Source: Bimuria novae-zelandiae CBS 107.79
Lineage: Eukaryota; Ascomycota; Dothideomycetes; Pleosporales; Didymosphaeriaceae
Length of the DNA: 64,000 nucleotides
Direction: 5' to 3'
Assembly: GCA_010015655.1 (NCBI GenBank)
Contig: ML976663.1
Span: forward strand, 547,893 to 611,892
Below the pieces are notes generated by a model that worked only from the letters and a program-made list of their open reading frames with translations, made no database searches and was not told the DNA's origin. The stretch's first letter is position 1; every line of letters begins with the position of its first letter. This document shows, in pieces, positions 37,301 through 49,860 of the stretch. The position numbers and the translations under genes are program-made.

Positions 37301-40300
37301 TCTTAGGGTGTAGGAGCAATTAATACTCTTATAACTTCTATAGTACTTTGCGTACATGTTCTTTGTGCTCTTCTAAGGTTCCGTGTGAGTATATCAAGAT
37401 ATTGTCGAGGTACGCCGTGTAGAATACGTCTAAGTATTTATATAGTACTTAATTTATTAACTCCTGGAAGGTTGCTAGTGCGTTAGTTAGCCCTATAGGC
37501 ATAACCGTGTACTCGAAAAGGCCATATCGTGTGCGGAACGCCGTTTTCCACTCGTACCCTTTCGTAATTCGAATTCTGTAGAATCCATCCTGGACGTTGA
37601 ATTTCGTGAAGTATTTAGCTCCTTGGAGTCTATTTATAAGCTCTATTATTAGTAGTAACTGGTAGCAATTCTTAATCGTTACGGCGTTTAGCTATCTATA
37701 ATTTATATAGAGTCGTAGCCTGCCGTCTTTTTTGCGAATAAAGAGTATAGGGAAGGCTATAGGACTCTAACTAGGCCGCTATTTCTTTAAGCGTAGATTC
37801 TTCTATATTAGCTCTTTTAACTCTTTTTTTTATTTATAGGTAAGGGGCCTTAGGCGTTCTGGCCGTAGCTTGGCTCCCTCTACTAGTAGTATCTCGTAAT
37901 CCTACTCCTTATATTTAGGTAGGACAGTCTTATCGTGTTCCTCGAATAGGTCTGCGAATTCTTTATATTCTTCTAGTAGACTAGGGTTGTCTAGGACTAT
38001 CTTAGTCTTTTGGACTTATATGCAGTGCACCTGCCCTAGGTGTTACTTTAAGATCTTGTCTATCTTGTATACTAATATTTCTTGTATCCTAGATAGTCGA
38101 CTCCTTTTTCTTGCCTAAGGTTAGGGAGTTTCCCTCCTACTAGGGCTTGCCTAAGCCTTTGCTAGTAGGTTCCGGGGAAGGATTGTTTGTTTAATCTAGT
38201 CTATTTATAGATTGTGTTATTCTAGCTATTCGTATCTAATAATAGCTTCGATGTCTCCTATCTCTGCGATGGTAAAGACGTGTTGGCTCTTTAGGCCTTT
38301 TATATTAACTTGTACCGGCGCTATCTTAAGGCGTAGCTAACCATTACCGTATCCTTACGATCGGGTCCCGTTCGCGAGTCCTATTTATAGTAGTGTTTTC
38401 TTATTATAATATGGCATATTATACTTCTTAACTACTCGCGGGGCGATTAGACACGCGTCTGCCCCTGGGTTAATTAGTGCTATAACACGATATCTATACA
38501 CTATAATGTCTTTAATTAAGCGCTTCTCGACTTAGCGAGTGTCTACTTAATAAGCTATAATAATTACACTATTACTAGTGTGGCTCGTTGCTTAGTAATA
38601 ATCTAGTTTTTTAAATTATTAGACTCTTTATTTAAGGTTTTAGGCTAACTGGCGTCGGCTTCCTTAATCTAGTCCTAGACCTTAGATAGCTTGGAGACTT
38701 CCTTAATTTAGTGCTACTTATATTGCTATTAATACAAGGCGTAAGTCTCTCTAATCTTATTAAATTTATATACTCCTTGATTCCCATGTTGCAGGCAATT
38801 TAGAGTAAGGCATTCGTTCTAAGCTAATGCATTATGCCCTAGACAGCTATCTAAGGAGGCTGCCTCTTCCTGCAGGCTTAGGTATGCGAAGCACTATAGG
38901 TTATATTATTCTTACTCTATTAATAAGTAGTCCGCGTCTCTTCCTATCTACGTATTCCCTATTATCGTGCTAGTGTCGCGGGGGTCTAAGCCCTAAGGGA
39001 ACTAGCCTGTTTTAAACTTCTACTACCTATGTAGCTTACAGGTAATGTTAAAACATTAATGCTAACTATTCCATTTATAGTGCTTAGCCTAATAGGCTAG
39101 AAAGTGCTTATAGCAATTATTAGGCACGCTGCACTGGCTCTGCTTTAGCCTATAGTATTCTAAACCTCCTAGAAAATAGGAGGCCCTAACTCTAGCCTTA
39201 GAGTGTTGTCGGCATCCTTTACGCGTGCATTACCACCATTTAGCGTATTCATGTCGTTTCTGTATCGTGATCTAGCGTAGGTATTGTTTTGGGCGCCCTT
39301 ATAACTTCTCTACTAGCCAGTAGGCGTCCTATGCGTGTGCCCCCTGGACGATCACTTTTACCTCACACTAAGACGATTAATGTAGCGTACTGCTGCACAT
39401 CTAGCAGGTGTCGTTAGCCAGTCTTTAGAAGATCTGGTACTCAGGAAGGGTCTTTTGTTCCTCTTCCTCTTCTATTGGCTCTGGGATCTCCTGCGCAAGA
39501 TCCACTCCGTCGGCTTCTGCCGGCGTAAGGGTGGCTATAGCCACTTGTAGGAGGTTAGTTATATTAACCTTAGTCTCCTAATCGTTGCAGTCTTTAGCGA
39601 AGTAGCCTAGCTTGCTATATTAGAGGCAGGCTTTGTCTTTAAACCTCCGTTCTCGCTCTTTCTATAAGATGCTGTTCTTGCCCTAATAACTCTTCTTTAG
39701 TCTGTATAGCTGTTTTCCCTTGCCATTCTTTTTTTTATACTATTAGGCTTTATTAGTTATAATAACATCTCCGTCCTGGTCTCCCCCTGCGGGCCTAGAT
39801 TAATTCTCTTTTCTAATAAGTAGCCTAGTACCATACTGTTTTTCTAGCTTGCGTTCGTATAGGCAATTATCTACTTTAATTATATTATTAATAAGTTCTT
39901 CTAGGTTGTCTGCTTTTCCTTAGTGGACTAATTCGTCTTTAACCAATTCTTTTAGTCCGTTATAGTAGGCAATTATAAGTAGGGCTTCTCCCCATCCTTC
40001 GAGTTCTGCCATGATCTGTTTGAACTCTAGTGTATAGAGTACCGCCTATTTCTCCTGACGTAGGCGCTAGAGGCGTATTTTGGCTTAATGTCCTTTATTA
40101 ATGGTGCCGAATATTCCTTTCACGGCCTTACGAAAAGACTCCTAGTCCTCGAAGACGTCTTTAGTAGCGTCTAAACTATAATCCCCTAATTTGCTATTCT
40201 TAAGGAAATTATTAATTATTAGTCTAGCCCACGCGGCTGCCTTGTCTTGCATGTTTATACAGGTGACTAGGATCTTATCTTATTCCGTATTAAACTTTCC

Positions 40301-40567
40301 TAGGTTATAACGGATAAATAGTTCTATCTAGGTTAGGAACGTTCCTAGGTGACCCTTTCCTAAATAGGGTTCGGGCTTTAGGACCTTTGGTTAATGTTTC
40401 GCATTTTCCCATTAGCTCATCTTTTCGCTTATCTAGTTAATAATTTCCTGTAACTAGGCTATCTAAGCCGCTTGTTTAATAACTATCTCTCCTAGGGTCT
40501 TTTCCTTAGGTGCCGGAGCTACGGTGGTCGAACTAGGTCCTGCCATTATACTATAAGGTAGTTAAAG

Positions 40568-41040
40568 TATTATAAGGCTCTTACACCTTATTCTAATCTA
40601 AGTTAGGGCGATAAGGTATCGTAGTGCTTCACGGATTATTTAGTAGTATAAGTTAATACGACACTTAGCGCGGCTAGATAATCTAATCTTATAACAAATA
40701 AGATAACTATTAGTCTATATAGGAGAACGTACTCGCACAGAAGATATATAAGTTAACTATAAAGAGAGAAACAATATAGGAGAAATATCACACTATATAC
40801 CAGTCTACTTCTTCCTTGTAGTCCCGCCAAGACGTCTTTCTCTAAGGTAGTCCGTGGGACTTCCTATAGTCCCGTACTTTATGCGGGACTTCTCGCTTAT
40901 GCGGGACTTTATCACGTGACTACTAACCTAAGCTGCCCCGCGCCCCGTTAGGTCCCGTTAACTCTACTACTTCGTTAATAATTACTCTCTTGGCGTAATT
41001 GTCTAGCTTCTTTATCCTTATAGGGTTCGTGGTCGTAACA
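40568..41040 (-). repeat. Gypsy A LTR (right)
   Basis: This 473 bp LTR begins TATTATAAGGCTCTTACACC (the TG start changed to TA) and ends GGTCGTAACA, then CTAGG. On the minus strand it is the upstream LTR, directly before the Gag start near 40550. Confidence 0.92.
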
Positions 41041-43451
41041 CTAGGGATAGTATATTCGTTCGCGATTTAACGCGTTATTTTAGTAATTCTTAGATATTTC
41101 TAGTCTTTATTTTTATATAGCTTCTTAATTAGCAGCGGAGCCACTTACTTACTAATCTAGATATAGTTTTAATAGTCCTGTGCTATTAATTTTATAGCTC
41201 TATAAAGGTTATATACTTAGCGTTTCTTATTCGTGAGTCTCTTATAGTCCTGTATTCTATTTATAATTAGTTTATAATAGGTAAAGTCTACGCGTTGCAC
41301 CTCTAGTGCTAGCGCAATCTATATTTTATTATAGTGAAGGGTTTTATCCTTCGCGTAGGTTAAGATTATAATATAGTTGCCTTTATTATCTTTTTTTACA
41401 AGGTCTAATTATCTACTAAGTATCTCTACTATAGCATTTACGCTCCCTAGTAAATGTATAATATAAAAGTTAAACTCCGCTATCTATTTAGACTATTTAG
41501 CCTATTATTAATTAAGCTTCTTAGTTGTTATAAAGCGCGTAAAATTAAGGTAATTAGAAAATACCTCTATTTAGTATTTAGCTCCTTTAAGCTGCACTTT
41601 CTATTACTTAAAATAGTTAATAATTACTAATAGTTCTTTATTATAGATCTTATAGTAAAGCTCTGCTCCTAAAAGCTTTTTTACGTAATAGAAAACTAGT
41701 CTCTATTTCTTATTATTATATTCTTATAATAGTATAGCCCCTAGCGCATAATCTAATGCGTCTATATAAATATAATGTTACTATTCTAGGTTATACATCT
41801 ATAGTAGGGGTGCTATTAGGAATAGGCGCTTTAGCTATTTAAAAGCTCTTTCTTTTACTTCTTATAAAAGCTATTATTTTCCTATCTTTGTAAGTTCCGT
41901 TAGTAGAGCGGTGACCTTAGAGTAATTCCTAATAAATTTACGATAGAAGTTAGTAAAGCCAAAAAAAATTAAATATTTTTTACTAACTTTAGTAATAATT
42001 ATTCTTTTATTATTATAATTTTCTTTAAATCTACTTTAACACCTTCCTGGGATATTACAAATCCTAGATATTCTGTTTCTGTAACATGGAATTCATATTT
42101 CTTAGGGTGTAGGAGTAGTCTATGCTCTTATAGTTTCTGTAATATCTTGCGAACATGTTCCTTATATTCTTCTAGAGTTCCGCTGGAGTATATTAATATG
42201 TTATTAAAGTATGCCGTGCAGAATACGTCTAAGTATTTATATAATACTTAATTTATAAGTTCCTAAAAGGTTGCTGGCGCGTTAGTTAGCCCTATTAGTA
42301 TAATTATATACTTAAAGAAGCTATATCGTGTGCGGAAAGCTATTTTTTACTTATAACCCTTTATAATTTAAATTTTATAAAATCTATCTTAGACGTTAAA
42401 TTTTATAAACTACTTAGCTCCTTAGAGTTAATCTATAAGCTCTATTATTAAGGATAATAAATAGTAGTTCTTAATAATTACGGCGTTTAGCTATTTATAA
42501 TCTATATAGAGTCGCAGCCTGCCTTTTTTTTTTTTAAATAAAAAGTATAAAGAAGGCTATAAGGCTCTAACTAAGTCTTTACTTCCTTAAGTATAAATTT
42601 TTCTATATTAGCTCTTTTAGCTCCTTTTCTTATTTATAGGTAAGGGGCCTTAGGCGTTCTAGCTATAGTTTAGCTCTTTTTACTAGTAGTATTTCGTAAT
42701 TCTACTTCTTGTGTTTAGGTAGGATAGTCTTGTTGTATTTCTTAAATAAGTCTATAAATTCCTAGTATTCTTTTAGTAGACTTAGGTTATTTAAGACTAT
42801 TTTAGCCTTTTAGACTTATATATAGTGCACCTGTCCTAGGTGTTACTTTAAAATCTTATTTATCTTATAAACTAATATTTTTTATAACTTAGATAGTTAG
42901 TTCTTCTTTCTTTTTTAAAGTTTCCGTAGAGTTTCCCTTTCGCTAGGGCTTACTTAAGCTATTACTAGTAGATTTTAGGGAAGGATTATTCGTTTAATTT
43001 AATCTATTTATAGATTATATTATTTCAACTATTTATATCTAACGATCGCTTCTATGTCTCCTATCTCTATAATAGTAAAAACATGTTAGCTCTTTAAGCC
43101 TTTTATATTAACTTATACTAGCGCCGTCTCGAGGCGTAGCTAACTATTACTATACCTTTATAATTAGGTCCTATCTATAAGTTCTATTTATAGCAGTATT
43201 CTCTTATTATAATATAGTATATTATACTTTTTAACTACTTATAGGGCGATTAGACACGTGTTTGCCCCTAGGTTAATAAGTACTATAATATAATACTTAT
43301 GTACTATAATATCTTTAATTAAGCGTTTCTTAACTTAGTAAGTGTTTACTTAATAAGCTATAATAATCGCACTATTACTAGTATAGCTTATTACTTAGTA
43401 ATAATCTAGTTTTTTAAGTCCTTAGACTTATCTTAGACCTCCTATAAGCTA

Positions 43452-45231
43452 GCGCATATAGTTCCTGCGCACATAGGGTTCCTGCGCACCGCGCTAGAAC
43501 ACCCCACCTGCACAAAACACGCGATTTCTTAGTAACGCTGCTTACAATTGCCATTAACTATATATAGATTTAAGCGCTGTAGCTGCTATAGCTATAGTAG
43601 CTATTTCTAAGGTGCTTAGTATAGTAGATCTTTGTTACTTAGCTACTAAAGCTTTAGCTGCGCGCATAGCCTCCCTAATACTCTCTACCTTTGCAAAGTA
43701 TTAATTTAGGTCTACTTAAACGCGCTTACGCTGACGCTAAAAGGTAGATATCTCTAGCTGCTGCTCAAGTCGTCTTTTCTCTGCTTCTAGGCCTGCAGCT
43801 CTAGCATTTGCAGCTGCTAGAGCCTTACCTGCTTTCTGTAGGAGTAGCCGGGTGGTACGACCTAGATTCTCGACGCTCTGGACGCTGCGCTGCGCTATAT
43901 AGAGATCGTGAGGGCCCTGGGGAGTAGAGAGGAAGCTCTGGATCTGCTGCTGAGGCTGCTGCTCACGTGTAGGCGTAGTAGGCCTCTGAGAGACCTGCGA
44001 CGAGCTGAGCACGTAATTAATATTAAATAGGCAGATACTAGATGCCTGCCAGCCAGCTCGAATTACACGCTCTGTAAAGTCTTCCTCCCTAGCTTAATAA
44101 TAGCAGGTGATAAAGCGCTCCTTCTTAACAGGTACAGCGTCGTCAAGTGATACAAGCTCTTAGATCTAACGTCTGTAGCTAGACTTAATTACAGAGAAAG
44201 GAGCAAGATTAAGAGGCTATAGGACGTGTGAGGTGTGCGCAGGTAGATAGAGGAGCTGTATACGATGTAGCTTGCAGAGCCATAGGAAGTCTATATTAAT
44301 ATGGCTGCCGTGACCGTCGAGTATCAGGAGCCTGTGCTGGCCATCAGATATAGCCGTCTCAGGTATAAATATACGCTGTAGCCACTCAACATCTATTGCT
44401 TTTGACGTCTATCCGTTCTCTGAGGTTGTATAGATCCAGTCAGGTACGTAAGACAAGGAGAACCATGTTATCTATAGGCTCTAGCCCTTGAAGATGACTA
44501 CGCAGCGTAGTTTCCGCCCTGTCGCTAACACACACTTAATTATAGAGACCCACTCGCGATTCTCTGGAGACCGAATATAAGCCTTCTTTTTATAACTGCT
44601 AGAGAGTACTCTAGTGTTAGTACATACCCCTAGAGCAACGCCAGTCTCATCCATATTGTATGTATTCTCCGCCTGTATGTTAAGCCGCCGTCGAGTCTGC
44701 TCATAGAGCTCTAGGAACGCACGTATCTGCTCTGGTATCGCTGCATTAGCTCTCTGAGCCTCTAGCTTTCTGCCGACTACAGAGGCAACGCGTGGCTGGC
44801 GCCGGAGGAAGTGTAAGAGCCAAAGCTTACTAACAGGCTAGTTGTCGCTATTCATACGCAGAATCTAATTTACTATTTCTCGAGCGCGAGCATGCGAGGG
44901 AGGGCAGGCGCGTGCGTCTTCTTTAAGGATCTATTCTACTAGAAAATCCTCCTGTAGAGAAGTTAGCCACTATTAATGCTAATAGCTAAGCGCGCTACTA
45001 GTTATACTATTAAGATAATTATATAGCGTTAATTTAGGCAACCTATAGGTCTTCGTAGTAGCGCGCTAACTAGAATAGACGTCTATATTAAGATTGCTAA
45101 TAGCTAATTGTATAGCTGCTTTACGGGCGTCCATGTTAATAAGCGTTGTGGAGAGAAATCGCGTGTTTTCTATAGGTGGGGGGTTCTGGCGCGGTGCGCA
45201 GGAACCCTATATGCGCAGGAACTATATGCGC
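43452..45231 (-). mobile_element. Pogo-type DNA transposon E
   Basis: TIRs of about 80 bp start GCGCATATAGTTCCTGCGCA at 43452 and in reverse at 45231, with TA outside (43450-43451 and 45232-45233). It is inserted in gypsy B. The minus-strand transposase runs from about 45135 to 43737 with few stops: MDARKAAIQLAISNLN, then the DDE_1 core YNMDETGVALGVCTNTRVL, then DVEWLQRIF, then HRLLILDGHGSHINIDFLW, then LYLPAHTSHVL. A coiled-coil-like C-terminus ends EAEKRRLEQQLEISTF. TAG/TAA codons interrupt it at former Gln and Trp positions. It is one of the less degraded elements in the island. Confidence 0.9.
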
Positions 45232-45726
45232 TAGCTTAAGGCCTCTACCTCCTAGATCTAACTCTTAAGTTAGGCTAGCTTTAAGACTTCTTTAATCTTA
45301 TACTATTTATATTATTATTAATATAGTGTATAGGTCTCTCTAATTATATTAGATTTATATACTCCTTAATTCCTATATTATAGGCAATTTAAAGTAAAAT
45401 ATTTTTCTTAAGCTAATACGTCGTGCCTTAAGTAGTTATTAAAGGAAGCTACCTCTTCTTATAGGCTTAGGTGCGCTAAGTACTATAGGTTATATTAGTC
45501 TTATTCTATTAATAAGTAATTCTTGTCTTTTTTAGGCTGCTTGCTCTTTATTATTATATTAGTATCGCGGGGGTCTAGGCCCTAAAGGAACTAGCCTATT
45601 TTAAACTTTTATTATTTAGATATCTTATAAGTAATATTAAAATATTAGTACTAACTATTCTATTTATAGTGCTTAGCTTAATAAACTAAAAAGTATTTAT
45701 AATAATTATTAGATATGTTGCACTAG

Positions 45727-46161
45727 TGTTAGGATCCGTTGAGACCCAACATGACGCGAGGCGGGGCATGGCCACTTATCCGAGCGACCAGCCAAGGCTC
45801 CTGACTCAGCCACAGATCACGTGACCATGTCACGCGTCCCAGAAGTATCGGGCGTCCCAGAAGTATCTTGGCATATGGGACTTTGGGATTCTTGGGACAC
45901 CTGGGATTCGTGGGACGAGTCATGTATATAGGGACACGAGGATAGTCTTCTATCATCGTGTTCAACCTGTTTATCAATCTATCGTTTGGATCTGAATAAG
46001 CAACCTTGTTGATTTGATTGTGCTATACCCACCTTCGATACTAACGCCCTAGTGACAAGCGCAAGCTATCACTACGACCCTCTCCCGTCCTACTACAGTA
46101 TCCCTGCCCGAGAACCAACCTTAGCCCCTTAGGGACCAGCTACCCCTTTGGGATCTTAACA
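45727..46161. repeat. Solo LTR, family R, little mutated
   Basis: It is 435 bp, starting TGTTAGGATCCGTTGAGACC and ending GGGATCTTAACA, with ACTAG on both sides (45722-45726 and 46162-46166). A TATA-like TGTATATAGGG motif lies near 45924. It is GC-rich and keeps many CA and TG dinucleotides, unlike the surrounding gypsy B, so it arrived late or escaped RIP. No internal element sequence is present. Confidence 0.9.
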
Positions 46162-47574
46162 ACTAGCTCTTCTTTAGCCTATAGTACTTTAAGCCTCCTA
46201 GAAAATAAGAGGCCTTAACTCTAGCCTTAGAGTGCTATTAGCACTCTTTTCGCGTGCATTGCCACTACTTGGCGTATTTATGGCGTTCTAGTATCGTAAC
46301 CTAACGTAGGTATTGCCTTAGGGGCCCTTATAGCTTCTCGGCGAGCTAATAGACATCCTAAGCATGTAGTCCTTGGACGACTACCTTTGCCTTACACTAA
46401 GACAAGTGATACAGTGTACTGCTGCATATTTAGTAGGTGTTATCTACTAGTTACTAAAAGATTTAATATTCTTAGAGGGTCTTTCTTTTCTCCTTTTTTA
46501 CTAGTTTTGGGATCTCTTGCGTAAGATCCACCTCGTTAGCTTTTACTAGCGTAAGGGTGGCTATAGATACTTATAGGAGGTTAGTTATATTAATTTTAGT
46601 CTTCTAACCTTTATAGTTCTTAGCGAAGTAGTCTTGCTTATTATATTAAAAGTAGGCTTTATCCTTAAACCTTTATTCTTACTCTGTTTATAAGATACTA
46701 TTCCTGCCCTAGTAGCCTTTCTTTAGCTTATATAGCTACCTTCCTTTGCCGCTTCTTTTTTTGTACTAATAGGCTTTATTAGTTATAATAACGTCTCTGT
46801 CTCGATCCCTTCCTAAGGGTCGGGTACTAGTTTCTTTTTTAGAGAGTAGTTAGGTGCCGTGCTACCTTTCTAGTTTCTACTTATATAGGTAGTTATTTAC
46901 TTTAATAGTATCTTTTATAAGTTCTTCTAGGTTATTTGCTTTTCTTTAGTAGACTAGTTTATCCTTAACTATCTTTTTTAGTCTATTATAGTAAGTAATT
47001 ATAAGTAAGACTTCCCCCTATTCGTCGAGTTCTGCCACGATCTATTTAAACTCTAGGGTATAAAATACTACTAATTTTTCTTAACGTAGGCGTTAAAGGC
47101 GTATTTTAGCCTAATATTCTTTATTAATTATACTAAATATCCTTTTTATAGTCTTATAAAAGTACTCCTAGTCCTTAAAAGCGTCTTTAGTAGCGTTTAC
47201 TATTCTTAAGGAAGTTATTAATTATTAGTCTTACCTATAGAATTACCTTATCTTACATATTTATATAAGTAATTAGAATTTTATTTTATTTTATATTAAA
47301 TCTTCCTAGGTTATAGCGGATAAACAGTTCTATCTATATTAGAAATATTTCTAAATAACCCTTTTTAGTATAGGGTTTAGGTTTTAAAATTTTTAATTAA
47401 TATTTTACCTTTTTTTTAGGCGTTTATCTTCTCGTCTATATAATTAATAATTTTATATAGCTAAGCTATTTAAGCTACTTATTTAGTAACTATTTTTTAT
47501 AGTATCTTTTCTTTAGGTGCTAGGGTAGTAGTTGTTGCACAAGGTCCTGCTATTATACTATAAAGTAGTTAAAG

Positions 47575-48003
47575 TACTATAAGGCTCTTACACCTTATTT
47601 TAATTTAAGTTAAGATAATAAAGTATCGTAGTACTTTATAAATTATTTAGTAGTATAAGTTAATGCGACACTTAGCGCGAGACTAAATAATTTAATCTTA
47701 TAATAAAATAAGATAACTATTAGTCTATATAGGAGAACGTACTCGTATAGAAGATATATAAGTTAACTATAAGGAGCGTAAGATAGGAAATTATCCTATA
47801 TATATATATACTTGCTTACTTAGTTACTTAGCACTACTAATTAACTAAGTAGTTACGTGCTTTGCTCTACTACTTAGTACTAGTAATTAACTAAGTAGTT
47901 ACGTAACCCTAAGGCTAGCTTCTTAGCGTACTTATTAATCTATTCCTTAACCGCCTGTCCTTATAAGTGCCCATCCCTCGTTATCCTGTTTTGGTTCGTA
48001 ACA
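47575..48003 (-). repeat. Gypsy B LTR (right)
   Basis: This LTR of 429 bp begins TACTATAAGGCTCTTACACC and ends TTCGTAACA, followed by CTCTA. It aligns with the left LTR along its whole length. The first bases show G-to-A change from the TG start of the left copy. Confidence 0.88.
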
Positions 48004-48559
48004 CTCTAAGTTAATTAAAAAGATTATAAACCTAATATGCTCTTTACTCTTATAAGTTTATTATACCTAACTAGTATTAATTTTAAACCTTATTTTGCTA
48101 CTTTTTTAATAATAGTAAATTTTTTACCCTTTAAGCCTTTATCTCTTACGTAATTTATTTTAATCTTTTCTTAACTAGACAATCTTGCGAGGGACTATTA
48201 AGGGGTAGTTTTATAACGCTATTAGATTTAAGATTATTTAGTAAAACTAGTACTAAAGAGCACTTATACTACTTACGGTACTTAGATATCTTATAGAAAC
48301 TAGTAATATAATCTTTAGGTTTAACCTTAAAAAAGTAGCATACGGTAATTACGTATTTAAAAAAAATATAATAATTTTAAAATACGAGATATAAACCTTT
48401 TTTAAGCCTTAAGCTATATAAGGTAAGTATTTTAATTTTTTAAATTTGCCTAGTATATAATTATAACGAAGTTTTCGCGTTCTAAGGAGTTATAATATAT
48501 TAGCTACTCTCCTTAAGCTCTTTCTATAAATAGGCTGTAGCATAGTTAGTATACTTTTA

Positions 48560-49860
48560 ATTTTTTTTATAGCTTATAACGCCTTTCGTAGGACTTTGAC
48601 ATTAGGAAAGTCCATAGATAATAAAGTAAATAAAGAATTGGTAGGTTACGGGCTTCCATCCATGCGCTCTTAATCGACTCGGAGATGTTAGAGTAGGTTT
48701 GTCCAAACCGTGGAAAATTAACTAGTAGTGTGTACGATGTTGCGTAATGCTCCCTATCAATCTGATCTAGGTAGCGACGTGCAGGAGCGGAGCGAGACTC
48801 GGCCTAGTTAAGACAAGCTTTAAATTTAGCTTTAGTGTTAACTAAGCACGCAGCCTAGAATACTTTTTTAACTTTTCTTTAAAACTTATTTTTTTTATTT
48901 TTGTAAGATGTTGTGTGTAGTAATAGTAGAAAGCTTTAAAAAGAACTTATAAGATAGCTAAAACTAGCTCTTTTACTTATTTACTAATAATAATAAAATA
49001 TTTAAAATTACTATATTCTTTCTCTATCTTATTTAGGCTGTCTAAGAAATATTCCCTAAATCTTTAAAAAAAAAGTTAAGCTATAATGCTTTAGACTTAC
49101 TTCTAATAAATCCTTATATTAACGGTAGAATCTCTTTATTAAAGTTAAGGGTCGTTACAACGAAAAGAACTGAGTTATTATTAAATTTTATATATATACT
49201 ATTAACATAGATAAAACGCTAAGAATGCTAAAATGCATATACGTAAGCTCGTGGTGCTACATAGCACTATTTAAAAGATTTATTATTATTCTTAGAGATC
49301 GCAGCGTAAGCCCTTAAGGCAGTATAGTCTTGATTATCGTCAGAATCTGTTTCTTCGTCAAGCCTATTATCTGTTATAGTCTCTAGAAATGGGAGGATAA
49401 GTTGAAAAGACTTCTTTGCGTCTAGAAAAGTACTCTTCTAAACCTCCTTCTTTGCGCACCACGCTTGCTTATAAGAGATTTAATTTAAGTTTTAAAGTCT
49501 CTCAGCATTCTAAATCTAACGTAGTCTCGTTTAAAAGTCACTCTTAACTATATCTGCGTGCTATTAAGCGATAAGCTTCACAAAGTACGATGCTTTCTAA
49601 TCCTAATAGAAACTAAGGTCGCAGGTATAAGGTTCTAATCTACAAAGCTCGAAGTAGTTAGCTTGTTTTATATAACTAATTTAAATAAAAAATTTATAAC
49701 CCGTATTCTCGCTAGAATATTATTTCGCGTGGAATCGTGTCGGGTCGCTGTAAGTTACTCGATAAGAAAGCCTCTGGGTGACTATAACGTTGAGAACTAG
49801 CTGTTTCGCAGCATCAATCGATGCGAATGTCTGTCTAATATAGAGATTATTAAGCTAAGA
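48560..49860 (-). pseudogene. MULE transposase relic
   Basis: Read from about 49860 downward on the minus strand, the family blocks appear in order, broken by many TAA/TAG codons. There is an N-terminal RQTFASIDAAKQLVL, a CxxxPxTC-like piece (CRLEPYTCDLSFY), the helical ISYKQAWCAKKEV and FQLILPFLETITDN, and a core block resembling PF10551 (FIYVNSIYIKFNNNSVLF, then FNKEILPLIQGFI). Last comes a well-preserved piece at about 48590-48830 with TYSNISESIKSAWMEARNLP and a YERR block. In intact MULEs the core block carries a catalytic Asp where this copy reads Asn (YVNSI), which fits G-to-A decay. The protein would have cut and rejoined the MULE TIRs. It is not functional. Confidence 0.75.

Larger units (their letters stand above)
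33884..41040 (-). mobile_element. Gypsy LTR retrotransposon A
   Basis: LTRs of 473 bp lie at 33884-34356 and 40568-41040, with CTAGG on both sides (33879-33883 and 41041-41045). It is inserted in gypsy B. On the minus strand the Gag region starts about 40550 (MAGPSSTTVAPAPKEKTLGE) and runs to about 39400. A reverse transcriptase is at about 37800-37000 ([51 protein letters not shown]), an RNase H region at about 36950-36700 (IYTDASDYALGAVLLQE), and an integrase region at about 36250-35200. The active site reads AYLDNILIYS (YLDD with a G-to-A change). Stop codons are mostly TAG/TAA at former Gln or Trp codons, so the element is inactive but less degraded than gypsy B. Confidence 0.93.
31325..48003 (-). 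mobile_element. Gypsy LTR retrotransposon B (composite, 16.7 kb)
   Basis: The LTRs are 31325-32144 (429 bp after removing an inserted solo LTR) and 47575-48003 (429 bp), flanked by CTCTA (31320-31324 and 48004-48008). Coding sense is on the minus strand: gag near 47550 downward, a reverse transcriptase around 42550-41800, and an integrase part at 33870-32700. The reverse transcriptase active site reads AYFNNILIY at about 42190-42215 where YLDD is expected. It contains a solo LTR, the related gypsy A, pogo E and another solo LTR. Without them it is about 6.9 kb. It is older and more mutated than gypsy A, with which it shares its coding region. Confidence 0.9.
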
